A stretch of DNA of 37,729 nucleotides from GCA-003244245 sp036501085 (GTDB lineage: Bacteria > Actinomycetota > Actinomycetes > Mycobacteriales > Pseudonocardiaceae): positions 1-37,729 of the forward strand of contig DASYAZ010000062.1 in assembly GCA_036501085.1 (NCBI GenBank), given 5' to 3'. Within the stretch, counting starts at the first letter, position 1. Every line of letters starts with the position of its first letter. The notes beneath the pieces are model-generated. The model was given only the letters and a program-made list of their open reading frames with translations. It was not told the origin of the DNA and searched no databases. The translations under genes were made by a program, and so were the position numbers. Positions 23,423 to 30,971 of the stretch are shown here, in pieces.

Positions 23423-24117
23423 TCCGGGTACTGGTCGCCGACGACCAGGCCATGGTGCGGGAGGGCTTCGCCGCGCTGCTGGGCGCCCAGCCGGACATCG
23501 AGGTCGTCGGGACCGCGGGTGACGGGCGGGCCGCGCTCCGCGTCGCCGGGGAGCTCGCTGCAGCGGGCCGGGGCCCGGACGTCGTCCTGATGGACGTGCG
23601 GATGCCGGACATGGACGGGCTCGAGGCGACCCGGGCGCTGCTGACCGGCCGCCCTGAGGTGGCGGGCACAGCCGGACCGCGGGTGCTCGTGCTGACCACC
23701 TTCGACCTGGATGACTACGTCTACGAGGCGTTGCGGGCCGGGGCGAGCGGCTTCCTGCTCAAGCACGCACCGGCGATCGAGTTGCTGCACGCGGTCCGGG
23801 TGGTGGCCGGCGGTGATGCGCTGCTCGCGCCGGGCATCACGCGGCGGCTGATCGCCGATTTCGTCGCGGCACGCCCCGCAGCGCTGGATGGGGCCAGCCG
23901 CTCGGCCCGGCTCGCGGCGCTGACCGAGCGGGAGGTCGAGGTACTCGCTTTGGTGGCTCGCGGGCTGTCCAACACCGAGATCGCCGGCCGTCTCGTGGTG
24001 GCCGAGCAGACGGTGAAGACCCATGTGAGCCGGGTGCTCACCAAGCTCGGTCTGCGGGACCGGGCGCAGGCCGTGGTGCTCGCCTACGAATGCGGCCTCG
24101 TACGACCCGGGTACTAA
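23419..24117 (+). CDS. NarL/FixJ family response regulator
   Basis: 232 residues. The receiver domain (1-125) has acidic residues in VLVADDQAMVREGF, the phosphorylation site Asp59 in VVLMDVRMPDMDG, Thr in VLTTFD and Lys in GFLLKHAP. The C-terminal LuxR-type helix-turn-helix (about 165-225) reads LTEREVEVLALVARGLSNTE then IAGRLVVAEQTVKTHVSRVL. It is the cognate partner of the overlapping kinase (GTGA overlap at 23419). Targets are unknown; the two hydrolase genes 90 bases downstream are candidates by position. Confidence 0.95.
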   Translation: MIRVLVADDQAMVREGFAALLGAQPDIEVVGTAGDGRAALRVAGELAAAGRGPDVVLMDVRMPDMDGLEATRALLTGRPEVAGTAGPRVLVLTTFDLDDYVYEALRAGASGFLLKHAPAIELLHAVRVVAGGDALLAPGITRRLIADFVAARPAALDGASRSARLAALTEREVEVLALVARGLSNTEIAGRLVVAEQTVKTHVSRVLTKLGLRDRAQAVVLAYECGLVRPGY

Positions 24118-24208
24118 CCCGGACGAGCGGCTACTACGCCGGTAGGGGCGCACAAACGGCTCCATGTTGTGACGAATGTCCGCTTGAAACTTCTTAGCGT
24201 CAGCCGAT

Positions 24209-25099
24209 GTGATTACCCGCTGGCTGCTGCCGGTACTTGCCTACACCCTGTTCGTGAGCGTCGTCTACGGCGCGTGGCCGGCCCGGGTGGCGGTGCCCGG
24301 ACCTCTCCGGAGGGAGCCGGCGTGCGTGGCAGCGGTGCTCTCAGCGCTGCCCCCGGCGCTCACCAAAAGTAACCAGGTTCGGGTGCTGGGTTGCGACTCC
24401 CGGGGGCGGGGTCTGGTGGTACTGGCGCTGGGTGACCCGGCGATCGCGCGGAATGTCGCCGTCCTGGTACCCGGGTCGGATACCGATCTGCACTCCCTGG
24501 ACGACCCCGCGCGGCCACAGCGCCCGCTCGGCTGGGCGCGGGCACTGCACGATGCCGCGGGCCCGGATACGGCTGTCGTGCTGTGGGTCGGCTACCCGAC
24601 GCCGGAAGGCATCGGGATCGACGCCGCGCTCGGTCGGTTGGCGCGGGACGGGGCGGCCGCGCTCACCACGTTCGTCAGCCACCTGCGCAGCGCGCGCACC
24701 GGCCCACCACTGCACCTCACCGTGATCGGGCACAGCTACGGCGCAGTCGTGGTCACGATCGCGGCGTCCCGGCTCGCGGCGGACGACCTGGTGCTGCTGG
24801 GCAGCCCTGGTGCCCGGGCCCGCTCGGTCCGTGAGCTGCACACTTCGGCCAGGGTGTGGGCAGCTCGCACTGCGGGCGACTGGACGCGGCTGATCCCCCG
24901 TCTGCGGATCGGCGACCTCGGGCACGGGACCGACCCGACCTCAGCTGTTTTCGGCGCCCGCCTGCTGCCGGTCGATGGGACATCCGGGCACAGCGGATAC
25001 TTCCGCCCGGGCTCCGCCGCGCTGGCCGGATTGGCCCGCGTCATCAGCCCGCCGGGCCGGGATCCGGTGACCGCCGGGTCCCCGGCGGTGCTGCGATGA
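24209..25099 (+). CDS. alpha/beta-hydrolase, DUF1023 type
   Basis: 296 residues. An N-terminal hydrophobic helix (about 4-24) acts as signal or anchor, followed by an exported alpha/beta-hydrolase domain. The nucleophile elbow is GHSYGAVV (Ser near residue 177). LVPGSDTDLHSLD and the late GHSGYF carry likely acid and histidine residues. DUF1023 hydrolases are frequent in actinobacteria; substrates are mostly unknown, lipids or esters being likely. The GTG at 24209 lacks a clear binding site. The gene overlaps the next hydrolase gene by ATGA, so the two are cotranslated. Confidence 0.85.
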   Translation: MITRWLLPVLAYTLFVSVVYGAWPARVAVPGPLRREPACVAAVLSALPPALTKSNQVRVLGCDSRGRGLVVLALGDPAIARNVAVLVPGSDTDLHSLDDPARPQRPLGWARALHDAAGPDTAVVLWVGYPTPEGIGIDAALGRLARDGAAALTTFVSHLRSARTGPPLHLTVIGHSYGAVVVTIAASRLAADDLVLLGSPGARARSVRELHTSARVWAARTAGDWTRLIPRLRIGDLGHGTDPTSAVFGARLLPVDGTSGHSGYFRPGSAALAGLARVISPPGRDPVTAGSPAVLR

Positions 25100-26331
25100 T
25101 GCGGGCGCTGCGGCGGCCCGTCCCGACGCTCGCCGGGCTGCTGGGTGCCGCAGGTGCCGTAGTGCCGTGCCTGCTGCTGCCGTGGCTCCTGCCACCCCCA
25201 CCGGCAGCGCTGGTAGCAGTGCTGGCGATCCTCGCCGTGCAGGGCTACGCCGCCGGCACCCTGGTCCGGGCCGCCTGGCGGCGGCTGTCCGGCCGATCTG
25301 GGCACCGACCGGCCACCACCGCTGCGTCGAGAAGGCCGCCGCGACCCCGGAAAGTCACCGCTACCGTCGTGCTCAGCCTCCTGATCACCGCCTGTCTCCT
25401 CCCGGCCGGCTCACCGGTCACCATCGGCTACCAGACCCTCGCCGCGGGCACCAGGCCGCTCGGAGCGTTGCGGTCCGGAGGTCCGGGATCGCTCGTCTCC
25501 TGGGAATCGCTGGGCGTCCAGGGACAGGCGTTCGTGCGGTCCGGTCCGGACCGGGAGCAGATCGAGCGGGTCACCGGCCGGCCGGCGCTGGAGCCGGTGC
25601 GGGCTTATGTCGGCTTGCGCAGTGCCCGCGGCACCGGGCAACAGATCCCGCTCGCCGTCGCCGAGCTGGAACGGGACGGGGCCCTCGCCCGCTCGACCAT
25701 CCTGGTGGTGGTGCCCACCGGTTCGGGCTGGGTCGATCCGGCCGCGGTGGCGGCATTGGAGTACCTGAGCGCAGGCAACGTGGCCACCGTCGCCGTGCAG
25801 TACGCCGAGCGACCCAGTTGGCTGGAGTACATGCTCGGCCGCAGCCGGGCCGCCGGCAGCGCGAGCGCGCTCATCTCCGCGTTGCACCGGCGGTTGGACC
25901 CGATCCCGGTTCCGCACCGGCCACAGCTGCTGGTCTACGGCGAGAGCCTCGGCGCGATCGGCGCCCGCTCCGCGGCCACACTGGCGGACCATTCGCTGCT
26001 CGTCGGGCCACCAGGCGGGGCTGGGAGCGCTCCGGCGCGGCCCCGCACCACCGCTCTGCTGCACGCCGACGATCCGATCGGCTGGTGGTTCCCCCGGCTG
26101 CTGATCCGGCGTCCGGCCGGTTGGCTCGGTCCGTGGTTGCCCGTGGTGTCATTCTGGCAGGTCACTGGCAACCTGGTGACCGCGCTCGACGCGCCTGCGG
26201 GCCATGGTCACCACTACGGAGCCGAACTCGTCGATGCCTGGCGCACCATCGGGGCCGCTCTCCCGGCCCTGCCACCCGGGGCGCTCACCGCGACGCGCCG
26301 CGCCGTGGGCGGCTCGGTTCAGGACCGGTAG
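25096..26331 (+). CDS. membrane alpha/beta-hydrolase, DUF2319/Abhydrolase_9 type
   Basis: About 411 residues. The N-terminal part has hydrophobic segments (about 12-35, 37-57 and 95-112). The catalytic domain matches the Abhydrolase_9 pattern: LVVVPTGSGWVDPAAVAALE, YAERPSWLEYMLGR, the nucleophile elbow VYGESLGAIGA, DDPIGWWFP and the late GHGHHYGAEL. These proteins are membrane-attached putative esterases or lipases without a settled substrate. The ATG at 25096 overlaps the stop of the preceding hydrolase; an ATG at 25099 is equivalent. Its 3' end overlaps the convergent Asp23 gene by 13 bases. Confidence 0.87.
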   Translation: MMRALRRPVPTLAGLLGAAGAVVPCLLLPWLLPPPPAALVAVLAILAVQGYAAGTLVRAAWRRLSGRSGHRPATTAASRRPPRPRKVTATVVLSLLITACLLPAGSPVTIGYQTLAAGTRPLGALRSGGPGSLVSWESLGVQGQAFVRSGPDREQIERVTGRPALEPVRAYVGLRSARGTGQQIPLAVAELERDGALARSTILVVVPTGSGWVDPAAVAALEYLSAGNVATVAVQYAERPSWLEYMLGRSRAAGSASALISALHRRLDPIPVPHRPQLLVYGESLGAIGARSAATLADHSLLVGPPGGAGSAPARPRTTALLHADDPIGWWFPRLLIRRPAGWLGPWLPVVSFWQVTGNLVTALDAPAGHGHHYGAELVDAWRTIGAALPALPPGALTATRRAVGGSVQDR

Positions 26332-26720
26332 TCGACGTCGGTGATCGTGACGCTCACGGTTGCCGGGAGGCCGGTGTAGGACTGCACCTGCTCGGCCACC
26401 TGACGTTGGATCTCGTCCGCGAGATCGCGGCAGTTGCGCCCCCACCGGGTGATCACGGAGACACTGATCTCGGCGCGGCCGCCCTCGACCACGGCGGTGA
26501 CGCCGTCAGTGGAGATCCGGTGCTCGCCGTCCCGGGGGGCGAGCAGCCGGCTGGCGATGCCGGTCATGCTCTGCGCGAGATTGGGCCGCAGCCGGAGAAC
26601 CCCGGGTACCCGGCAGGCGTGGTAGGCGGCGACCCGTGCGACGACGGTGTCACTGACGTGCAACCGGGATTCAGCCGGCACGCCGTCCCAGTGGGTAGCA
26701 GGGTGCTCCTCGGAGGTCAT
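26319..26720 (-). CDS. Asp23/Gls24 family envelope stress protein (left arm)
   Basis: 133 residues with the Asp23/Gls24 domain over about residues 18-130: LHVSDTVVARVAAYHACRVP, GVLRLRPN, GVTAVVEGGRAEISVSVITR and the C-terminal PATVSVTITDVDYRS. In Staphylococcus, Asp23 is a membrane-associated cytoplasmic envelope-stress protein tethered by AmaP. It is the third gene of the minus-strand operon after the ECF sigma gene and the zinc-finger/Asp23-like gene, with a 14-base gap to the latter. Confidence 0.88.
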   Translation of the reverse strand: MTSEEHPATHWDGVPAESRLHVSDTVVARVAAYHACRVPGVLRLRPNLAQSMTGIASRLLAPRDGEHRISTDGVTAVVEGGRAEISVSVITRWGRNCRDLADEIQRQVAEQVQSYTGLPATVSVTITDVDYRS

Positions 26721-26734
26721 CGCGGGTCCATCTC

Positions 26735-27355
26735 TCAGCTCGGTGCGTCGGCACCGGCAGGTGCCCAGCTCGGGTCGTCGTGGACGTCGACGACGTCGAT
26801 GTCGATGGCCGTGACGCTCAGGCCGAGCAGGTCCGCGGCTGCGGCGAGGATCATCTGCCGGACGCGGGCGGTGGCACTGATCAGGTCGAGGCCGAACCGG
26901 GCGGTCACGCTGATCCGGACCCGGACCGGCGGGGTGCCCTGGGTGGCGTCGTCAGGGCCGGGCGGGTCGACGAGGTGGATCTGGCAGCTGCGGACCCGCA
27001 CTGCCGGCATCCGGTCCACGGCGTGGCGCAGCACTCCGGCGGCGGCGACCCGGTCGATGCGAGCCCGGCCATGCCGGGTGGGCAGCGGTAGGTATCCGGC
27101 GGGTCGGATCTCCGCGAAGACCGCCCCCATCACTTGCTCGACCAGGGATGCAGGTGGTTCCAGCGCCTCCTCGTGCAATTCGGCGACGGCGGAGGCCAGC
27201 AGGCGCTGATCCTCTGCGACTGCCTGGCAGTGCGGGCAAGCCCTTTGGTGAGCATCGCGGCGCCCGGCGACGGCCGCGTCCCAGGCCACCGCCGCGTCGC
27301 GGCCACAGGCCAGCTGGGCGTGCTCCGGCTGCACATGAGTTCCGTTCACCGCCAT
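26735..27355 (-). CDS. zinc-finger anti-sigma-like protein with Asp23-like domain
   Basis: 206 residues. The N-terminal part has the H-x3-C-x2-C signature (His36, Cys40, Cys43 in DAHQRACPHCQ) of ZAS-type anti-sigma factors. The C-terminal part (about 85-195: RIDRVAAAGVLRHAVDRMP, VRVRISVTARFGLDLISATA, VTAIDIDVVDVHDD) has the strand-helix pattern of Asp23/Gls24 proteins. No TM helix is seen. The ATG (27355) overlaps the sigma gene by 10 bases, the typical arrangement of a sigma factor with its anti-sigma. The fusion suggests it links sigma activity to the Asp23 assembly encoded around it (inference). Confidence 0.8.
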   Translation of the reverse strand: MAVNGTHVQPEHAQLACGRDAAVAWDAAVAGRRDAHQRACPHCQAVAEDQRLLASAVAELHEEALEPPASLVEQVMGAVFAEIRPAGYLPLPTRHGRARIDRVAAAGVLRHAVDRMPAVRVRSCQIHLVDPPGPDDATQGTPPVRVRISVTARFGLDLISATARVRQMILAAAADLLGLSVTAIDIDVVDVHDDPSWAPAGADAPS

Positions 27356-27939
27356 GGCGCCATCACCTCCGCCAGTGTGCGCCGGGCCCGGTGCAACCGG
27401 CCCCGCACCGCGTCCGGGCTGGCGGCCACGATGGTCGCGATGTCCTCGTAGCCCAGCCCGTGCAATTCCCGCAGTATCCAACAAGCCCGCTGATCGGTCG
27501 GAAGATCCAGCAAGGCACGCTGCAACGCCACAGCACGATCCCGGGTCTCGGCGGCATGTTCCGGTGAAGCGCTTTCCGGGCCGGGTTGGTCCCGGAGCTC
27601 GTCGAGCGTGGTGACGGGCCGCCGCTTGCGCAACAGCAGCAGGCAACGGTTGGTGACGATCCGGTACATCCATGAGGAGAACGCCGCCTCCCCCCGGAAC
27701 CCGGGCAACCGCCGCCAGGCCGAGAGGAACGCGTCCTGCACCGCTTCCTCGGCGTCGCTGCTGTTACCGAGTAACCGCACCGCCAACCGGTAGAAGCGAC
27801 GCTGGTAGCGGCGCACCAGCGCCTCGAAGGCACGCACGTCGCCTTCCTGGGCCCGGACCACCAAGGTGAGATCGTCGAACGTCCCCACCGCGAAGTCCAC
27901 GGCAGCGGGCGTCCCGGCTCCCATCCCAATACCGGTCAA
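27346..27939 (-). CDS. ECF-type RNA polymerase sigma factor
   Basis: About 192-197 residues. Region 2 spans about 40-110 (FEALVRRYQRRFYRLAVRLL, DAEEAVQDAFLSAWRRL, SSWMYRIVTNRCLLLLRKRR). A short acidic linker leads to region 4 (about 140-190: LDLPTDQRACWILRELHGLG, YEDIATIVAASPDAVRGRLH, RAR). There is no C-terminal extension. The start is a TTG at 27939 or the ATG at 27924; neither has a strong binding site. It leads the minus-strand operon with the anti-sigma-like and Asp23 genes and faces the divergent Asp23/AmaP operon, its most likely regulon. Confidence 0.93.
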   Translation of the reverse strand: MTGIGMGAGTPAAVDFAVGTFDDLTLVVRAQEGDVRAFEALVRRYQRRFYRLAVRLLGNSSDAEEAVQDAFLSAWRRLPGFRGEAAFSSWMYRIVTNRCLLLLRKRRPVTTLDELRDQPGPESASPEHAAETRDRAVALQRALLDLPTDQRACWILRELHGLGYEDIATIVAASPDAVRGRLHRARRTLAEVMAPWR

Positions 27940-28209
27940 GATCGGTGATCACGCGCGGTAGTCGGCATCGGGTACTCCCTCCCCGACAGCTATGGCGCAG
28001 CAAACCCCTCTGTCCCAATTGTGCCATGCGGGCGGCGAGCACAGCGGGTCCGTTCTCGTCGTCGGCACAGCTGCGCAGGCGCTGGTGATCTGTGACGAAG
28101 ACCACTCGATCGGGACCGTGAGTTCTCGCGGGTGGGGCGCATCTGACCTTACGAGACCATCGAGATACTCAGCCGAAATCCGCAACCGAAATTTAGGAGA
28201 ACTCTGGTC
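27940..28209. other. divergent promoter region of the Asp23/sigma cluster
   Basis: 270 bases between the sigma gene and the right-arm Asp23 gene. It becomes less GC-rich near the right-arm start, where AGGAGA (28196-28201) serves the Asp23 ATG at 28210. I could not identify a pair of matching ECF-type promoters on the two strands with confidence. No small gene is apparent. Confidence 0.5.
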
Positions 28210-28707
28210 ATGGCAGACAGCACAGGAACTCCCCCCCGGCCGTCCGGGTCCCCGCCGACCCCGGCCCGTCCCGCCAACACCGGCTCGGCTCCCGCCCGGC
28301 TGGCTGAGGACACAGCGCAGGGTAGGACCACCATCGCAGCGTCGGTGGTGCAGAAGATCGCCGGGATGGCGGCTCGCGAGGTCTCCGGAGTGCACGCGCT
28401 GGGCGGCGGGCTTTCCCGGGCCTTCGGTGAGATCCGCGAGCGCATCCCGGGGAGTACGGGCGCCTCGCACACCACTGGAGTGACCGTCGAGGTCGGCGAG
28501 AAGCAGGCCGCCATCGACCTGGACCTCATCGTCGAGTACGGCGCGTCCATTGTGGATCTGGCCAGGGCCGTGCGCCGCAATGTCATCGGCGCGGTCGAGC
28601 AGATGACCGGCCTGGAGGTCATCGAGGTCAACATCGCGATCAACGACATCCGCATCGCCGATGAAGAAGGTGCTGAGGCGCCCACCCAGGTCGCCCGCGT
28701 GGAGTGA
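28210..28707 (+). CDS. Asp23/Gls24 family protein (right arm, first gene)
   Basis: 165 residues. A Pro/Thr-rich disordered N-terminus (about 1-35) is followed by a canonical Asp23 domain: GRTTIAASVVQKIAGMAARE, VSGVHALG, GVTVEVGEKQAAIDLDLIVE, YGASIVDLARAVRRNVIGAV and EVIEVNIAINDIRI. It is the best-conserved Asp23 copy of the cluster. The start is supported by AGGAGA upstream. The next gene starts at a GTG overlapping this stop (GTGA). Confidence 0.93.
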   Translation: MADSTGTPPRPSGSPPTPARPANTGSAPARLAEDTAQGRTTIAASVVQKIAGMAAREVSGVHALGGGLSRAFGEIRERIPGSTGASHTTGVTVEVGEKQAAIDLDLIVEYGASIVDLARAVRRNVIGAVEQMTGLEVIEVNIAINDIRIADEEGAEAPTQVARVE

Positions 28708-29093
28708 GCACCTCCCAGGGCACCGGGCAGCCTGACACCACACTGCTCGAGACCGGTCAGCTCGCCGAAGCCGTCGCGGCGGCGGTGCGAGGCAACCCTG
28801 CGGTGGCAGACCTGGATGGTGGCCCGTTCGGTGCCATCGCCTGCTACCTGCCGGGTCGCCGGGTGGTGGGGGTGCGGGTTGGGGAGCCCGGCGAGCCGGT
28901 GGAGGTCTCTGTCGTCGCCCGGCTCGGCATCCCCGGCATGACACTGCCGCGGCTCGCCACCGAGCTACGGCAGGCAATCAGCACAGTCACCGGGCCCAGA
29001 GTGATCTACCTGACGATCAACGACGTGATCACCGGCGACCCTCTGCCTGAACCTGGGTGTTCGACGAACCTGAATCGAGAGGTACCACGATGA
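28704..29093 (+). CDS. divergent Asp23-like protein
   Basis: 129 residues. The domain pattern is recognisable but weak: QLAEAVAAAVRGNPAVADLD, RRVVGVRVGEPGEPVEVSVV and GPRVIYLTINDVI resemble the strand order of Asp23 proteins. The GTG start overlaps the preceding stop, and its own stop overlaps the DUF2273 ATG, so it is embedded in a tightly coupled operon. Assignment rests on context plus secondary-structure pattern; it could be a cluster-specific family. Confidence 0.72.
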   Translation: MSTSQGTGQPDTTLLETGQLAEAVAAAVRGNPAVADLDGGPFGAIACYLPGRRVVGVRVGEPGEPVEVSVVARLGIPGMTLPRLATELRQAISTVTGPRVIYLTINDVITGDPLPEPGCSTNLNREVPR

Positions 29094-29272
29094 ACGCGAC
29101 GGCCCTTGGCTTGCTCACCGGGCTCATCCTCGGCCTGGCCAGCGTCATGGGTGGCTTCAACGGCTTCCTGCTCGTCCTGGTACTCGGGGCGGTCGGGCTG
29201 GTCGTCGGCCGGGTTCTCGACGGGAAGGTCGACCTCGGCCAGATCATCAGTGGCAGGGGCCGTGATCGATAA
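29090..29272 (+). CDS. small membrane protein, DUF2273 type
   Basis: 60 residues, nearly all membrane: two close hydrophobic segments (about 4-21 and 24-44) with a glycine-rich turn (GGFNGF), then GRVLDGKVDLGQIISGRGRD. This matches the DUF2273 small integral membrane proteins found beside Asp23 and AmaP in Gram-positive bacteria. The ATG at 29090 has GAGAGG 7 bases upstream and overlaps the preceding stop (ATGA). It probably helps anchor Asp23-like proteins at the membrane (inference from context). Confidence 0.85.
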   Translation: MNATALGLLTGLILGLASVMGGFNGFLLVLVLGAVGLVVGRVLDGKVDLGQIISGRGRDR

Positions 29273-29282
29273 CCCGGGGTCG

Positions 29283-29687
29283 ATGACCGTCGCCACCGAC
29301 CCGCAGCCCCTGGCGGGTCCCGCACCGGCAGCCGGTCCTGATACCGAGCCGGGCGAGCGAGGGCGGCTGCGGATCGACCCCTCGGTAGTGCGAAAGATCG
29401 CCGAGCACCTCGCCGACCTGGCCCCAGAGACCCTGCCCGCTCCGCGCACCGTGGCCGGGGTGGGCGTCGGCAGCACCGGGGCCACTGCGAAGGTCAGCCT
29501 CGCCGGCCAGCGGGTGGACCTGTACCTGGAACTCGCACTGCGCTACCCGGGCCCGGTACACAGTGCCGTTGATCGGCTGCGCAACCGGATCAACGAGGAG
29601 ATCCAGCGGATCACCGGCTATCAGGTCGGCTCGGTCTCGGTGACCGTCACCGCCCTGCTGCCTGAACCCAGTGTCCGCGTCCAGTAA
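29283..29687 (+). CDS. Asp23/Gls24 family protein (right arm, second clear copy)
   Basis: About 134 residues. It contains LRIDPSVVRKIAEHLADLAP, VGSTGATAKVSLAGQRVDLY, LELALRYPGPVHSAVDRLRN and GYQVGSVSVTVTALLP, the Asp23 strand-helix order. The start is the ATG at 29283; an in-frame GTG at 29262 overlapping the DUF2273 gene is an equal alternative. A short gap (54 bases) separates it from the DUF6286 gene. Confidence 0.86.
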   Translation: MTVATDPQPLAGPAPAAGPDTEPGERGRLRIDPSVVRKIAEHLADLAPETLPAPRTVAGVGVGSTGATAKVSLAGQRVDLYLELALRYPGPVHSAVDRLRNRINEEIQRITGYQVGSVSVTVTALLPEPSVRVQ

Positions 29688-29741
29688 CCCATCCGGTAAA
29701 CCCAGTTCAGAAATCCCGGTTCAGGCTGGAGGGAGCACTCG

Positions 29742-30275
29742 ATGAGGATCGTGTTGCGCGTGCTGTCCCCGCTGCTCGGCCTCGCGGTGGCCGCGCTCGG
29801 CGTCGTCATCGCCCTCGAGGTCATCTGGGCCTGGGTGCGCCCCGCGGCCGCTCCGCTGGTGTTGCCCTGGCCGAGCTGGCAGGCGAGCCTGCAGGAGTGG
29901 ACCTGGCCCGCCGCGCCGGTCCGGCTCATCGCCGCCGGGTTGGTCATCGCCGGGTTGGCGCTGCTCCTGCTCGCGGTGAGCTCCGGTCGCCGCGAGGTGT
30001 GGCTGATCAACCCGGCACCGGAGATCGCCATCTACACCTCCCCGCAGTCGTTGGCCCGGCTGGTCGGCCACCGGGTACGGGAGCTCGACCACGTCGCTTC
30101 CGCGTCGGTCACCGCCACCCCCCGCAAGGTCTCGGTCCGGGCGGCCAGCCGGCAACCCACCGAGGCGGCCAGGACGCACATCGCAGAGGCGGTGCGCGCC
30201 CTGCTGGCCGAGGTGCCGCTGGCCCAGAGCCCGCAGGTGTCGGTGAAGGTGACCGCCAGCAGCGGTCCGGCGTGA
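29742..30275 (+). CDS. DUF6286 membrane protein
   Basis: 177 residues with two hydrophobic helices (about 7-30 and 60-80), then a cytoplasmic Asp23/AmaP-like domain: EVWLINPAPEIAIYTSPQSL, ARLVGHRVRELDHVASASVT and SPQVSVKVTA. It belongs to the DUF6286 family found in actinobacterial Asp23 clusters. The ATG has GGAGGGAG upstream. It is followed after 8 bases by the AmaP-like gene; together they are the likely membrane anchors of the cluster. Confidence 0.85.
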   Translation: MRIVLRVLSPLLGLAVAALGVVIALEVIWAWVRPAAAPLVLPWPSWQASLQEWTWPAAPVRLIAAGLVIAGLALLLLAVSSGRREVWLINPAPEIAIYTSPQSLARLVGHRVRELDHVASASVTATPRKVSVRAASRQPTEAARTHIAEAVRALLAEVPLAQSPQVSVKVTASSGPA

Positions 30276-30283
30276 GGCCCGCC

Positions 30284-30901
30284 ATGAGCAAGACCGCCGC
30301 AACCAAGCCCGCCGCGACCCGCAAGGCCAGTGCGCCCGCCGCCGGCCTCCAGCGCTTCCTGATCGCGATCATCGGGGTGCTGAGCCTGGCCGCCGGCATT
30401 GCCGCGCTGATCATCGGCTCCGGCCTGCTGGGCGCCGAGCGCGCTGCCGAGCCGGTACTCGGCCTCACGGCGGTGGACGCCGTGCAGGGCCACCGGGTTC
30501 TCGCCGGTGGTATCGCCATCGGCGGCGGGCTGGTGCTGCTGCTGCTCGGGCTGTTCTGGGCCGGCCGGGACCTCAGCCCCGAGACCCGCCCCGCCCTGGT
30601 GCTCGATCCCAACCCGGAGCGCCGCCTGGAGATCAGCGCCGCGGCGATGACGGACGCCTTGAGCGCGGATGCCGCGACCATCGACGGCGTCAGCCAGGCT
30701 CGGGCCCGCATGGTCGGGACCATGGCCGCGCCGGTGGTGCGCCTCCAGCTGTGGTTGCGGGACGGCACTGACGTCCGCAACGTCTACTACGAGCTCGACA
30801 CCCGGGTGCTGGCCCGGGCCCGCGACAGCCTCGGGGTGAGCTCCCTGCCGGCCGCCATCCGCATCGAGCTCGACGCCGCCGCCCCGATCCGGGTCAGGTG
30901 A
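30284..30901 (+). CDS. amaP: AmaP-like alkaline-shock membrane anchor protein
   Basis: 205 residues. A basic, Ala/Lys-rich start is followed by two TM helices (about 24-48 and 70-90, VLAGGIAIGGGLVLLLLGLF) and a cytoplasmic domain with RLEISAAAMTDALSADAATI, VSQARARMVGTMAAPVVRLQ and YYELDTRVLARARDSLG. The layout matches AmaP, which tethers Asp23 to the membrane in Staphylococcus. The ATG at 30284 has GAGG 6 bases upstream; a GTG at 30272 overlapping the previous stop is possible. It is the last gene of the plus-strand operon. Confidence 0.85.
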   Translation: MSKTAATKPAATRKASAPAAGLQRFLIAIIGVLSLAAGIAALIIGSGLLGAERAAEPVLGLTAVDAVQGHRVLAGGIAIGGGLVLLLLGLFWAGRDLSPETRPALVLDPNPERRLEISAAAMTDALSADAATIDGVSQARARMVGTMAAPVVRLQLWLRDGTDVRNVYYELDTRVLARARDSLGVSSLPAAIRIELDAAAPIRVR

Positions 30902-30971
30902 GCCGGATGGCGATCTGTCACGGCCGCCTGAATCCCGGCTGCGACTCCAGGCACGAACACCACATTCAAGA

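Noticed and set aside
25167..27209. Long plus-strand frame spanning the second hydrolase and the Asp23 gene
   Set aside because: It crosses genes on both strands, is arginine/proline-rich and has no recognisable domain.
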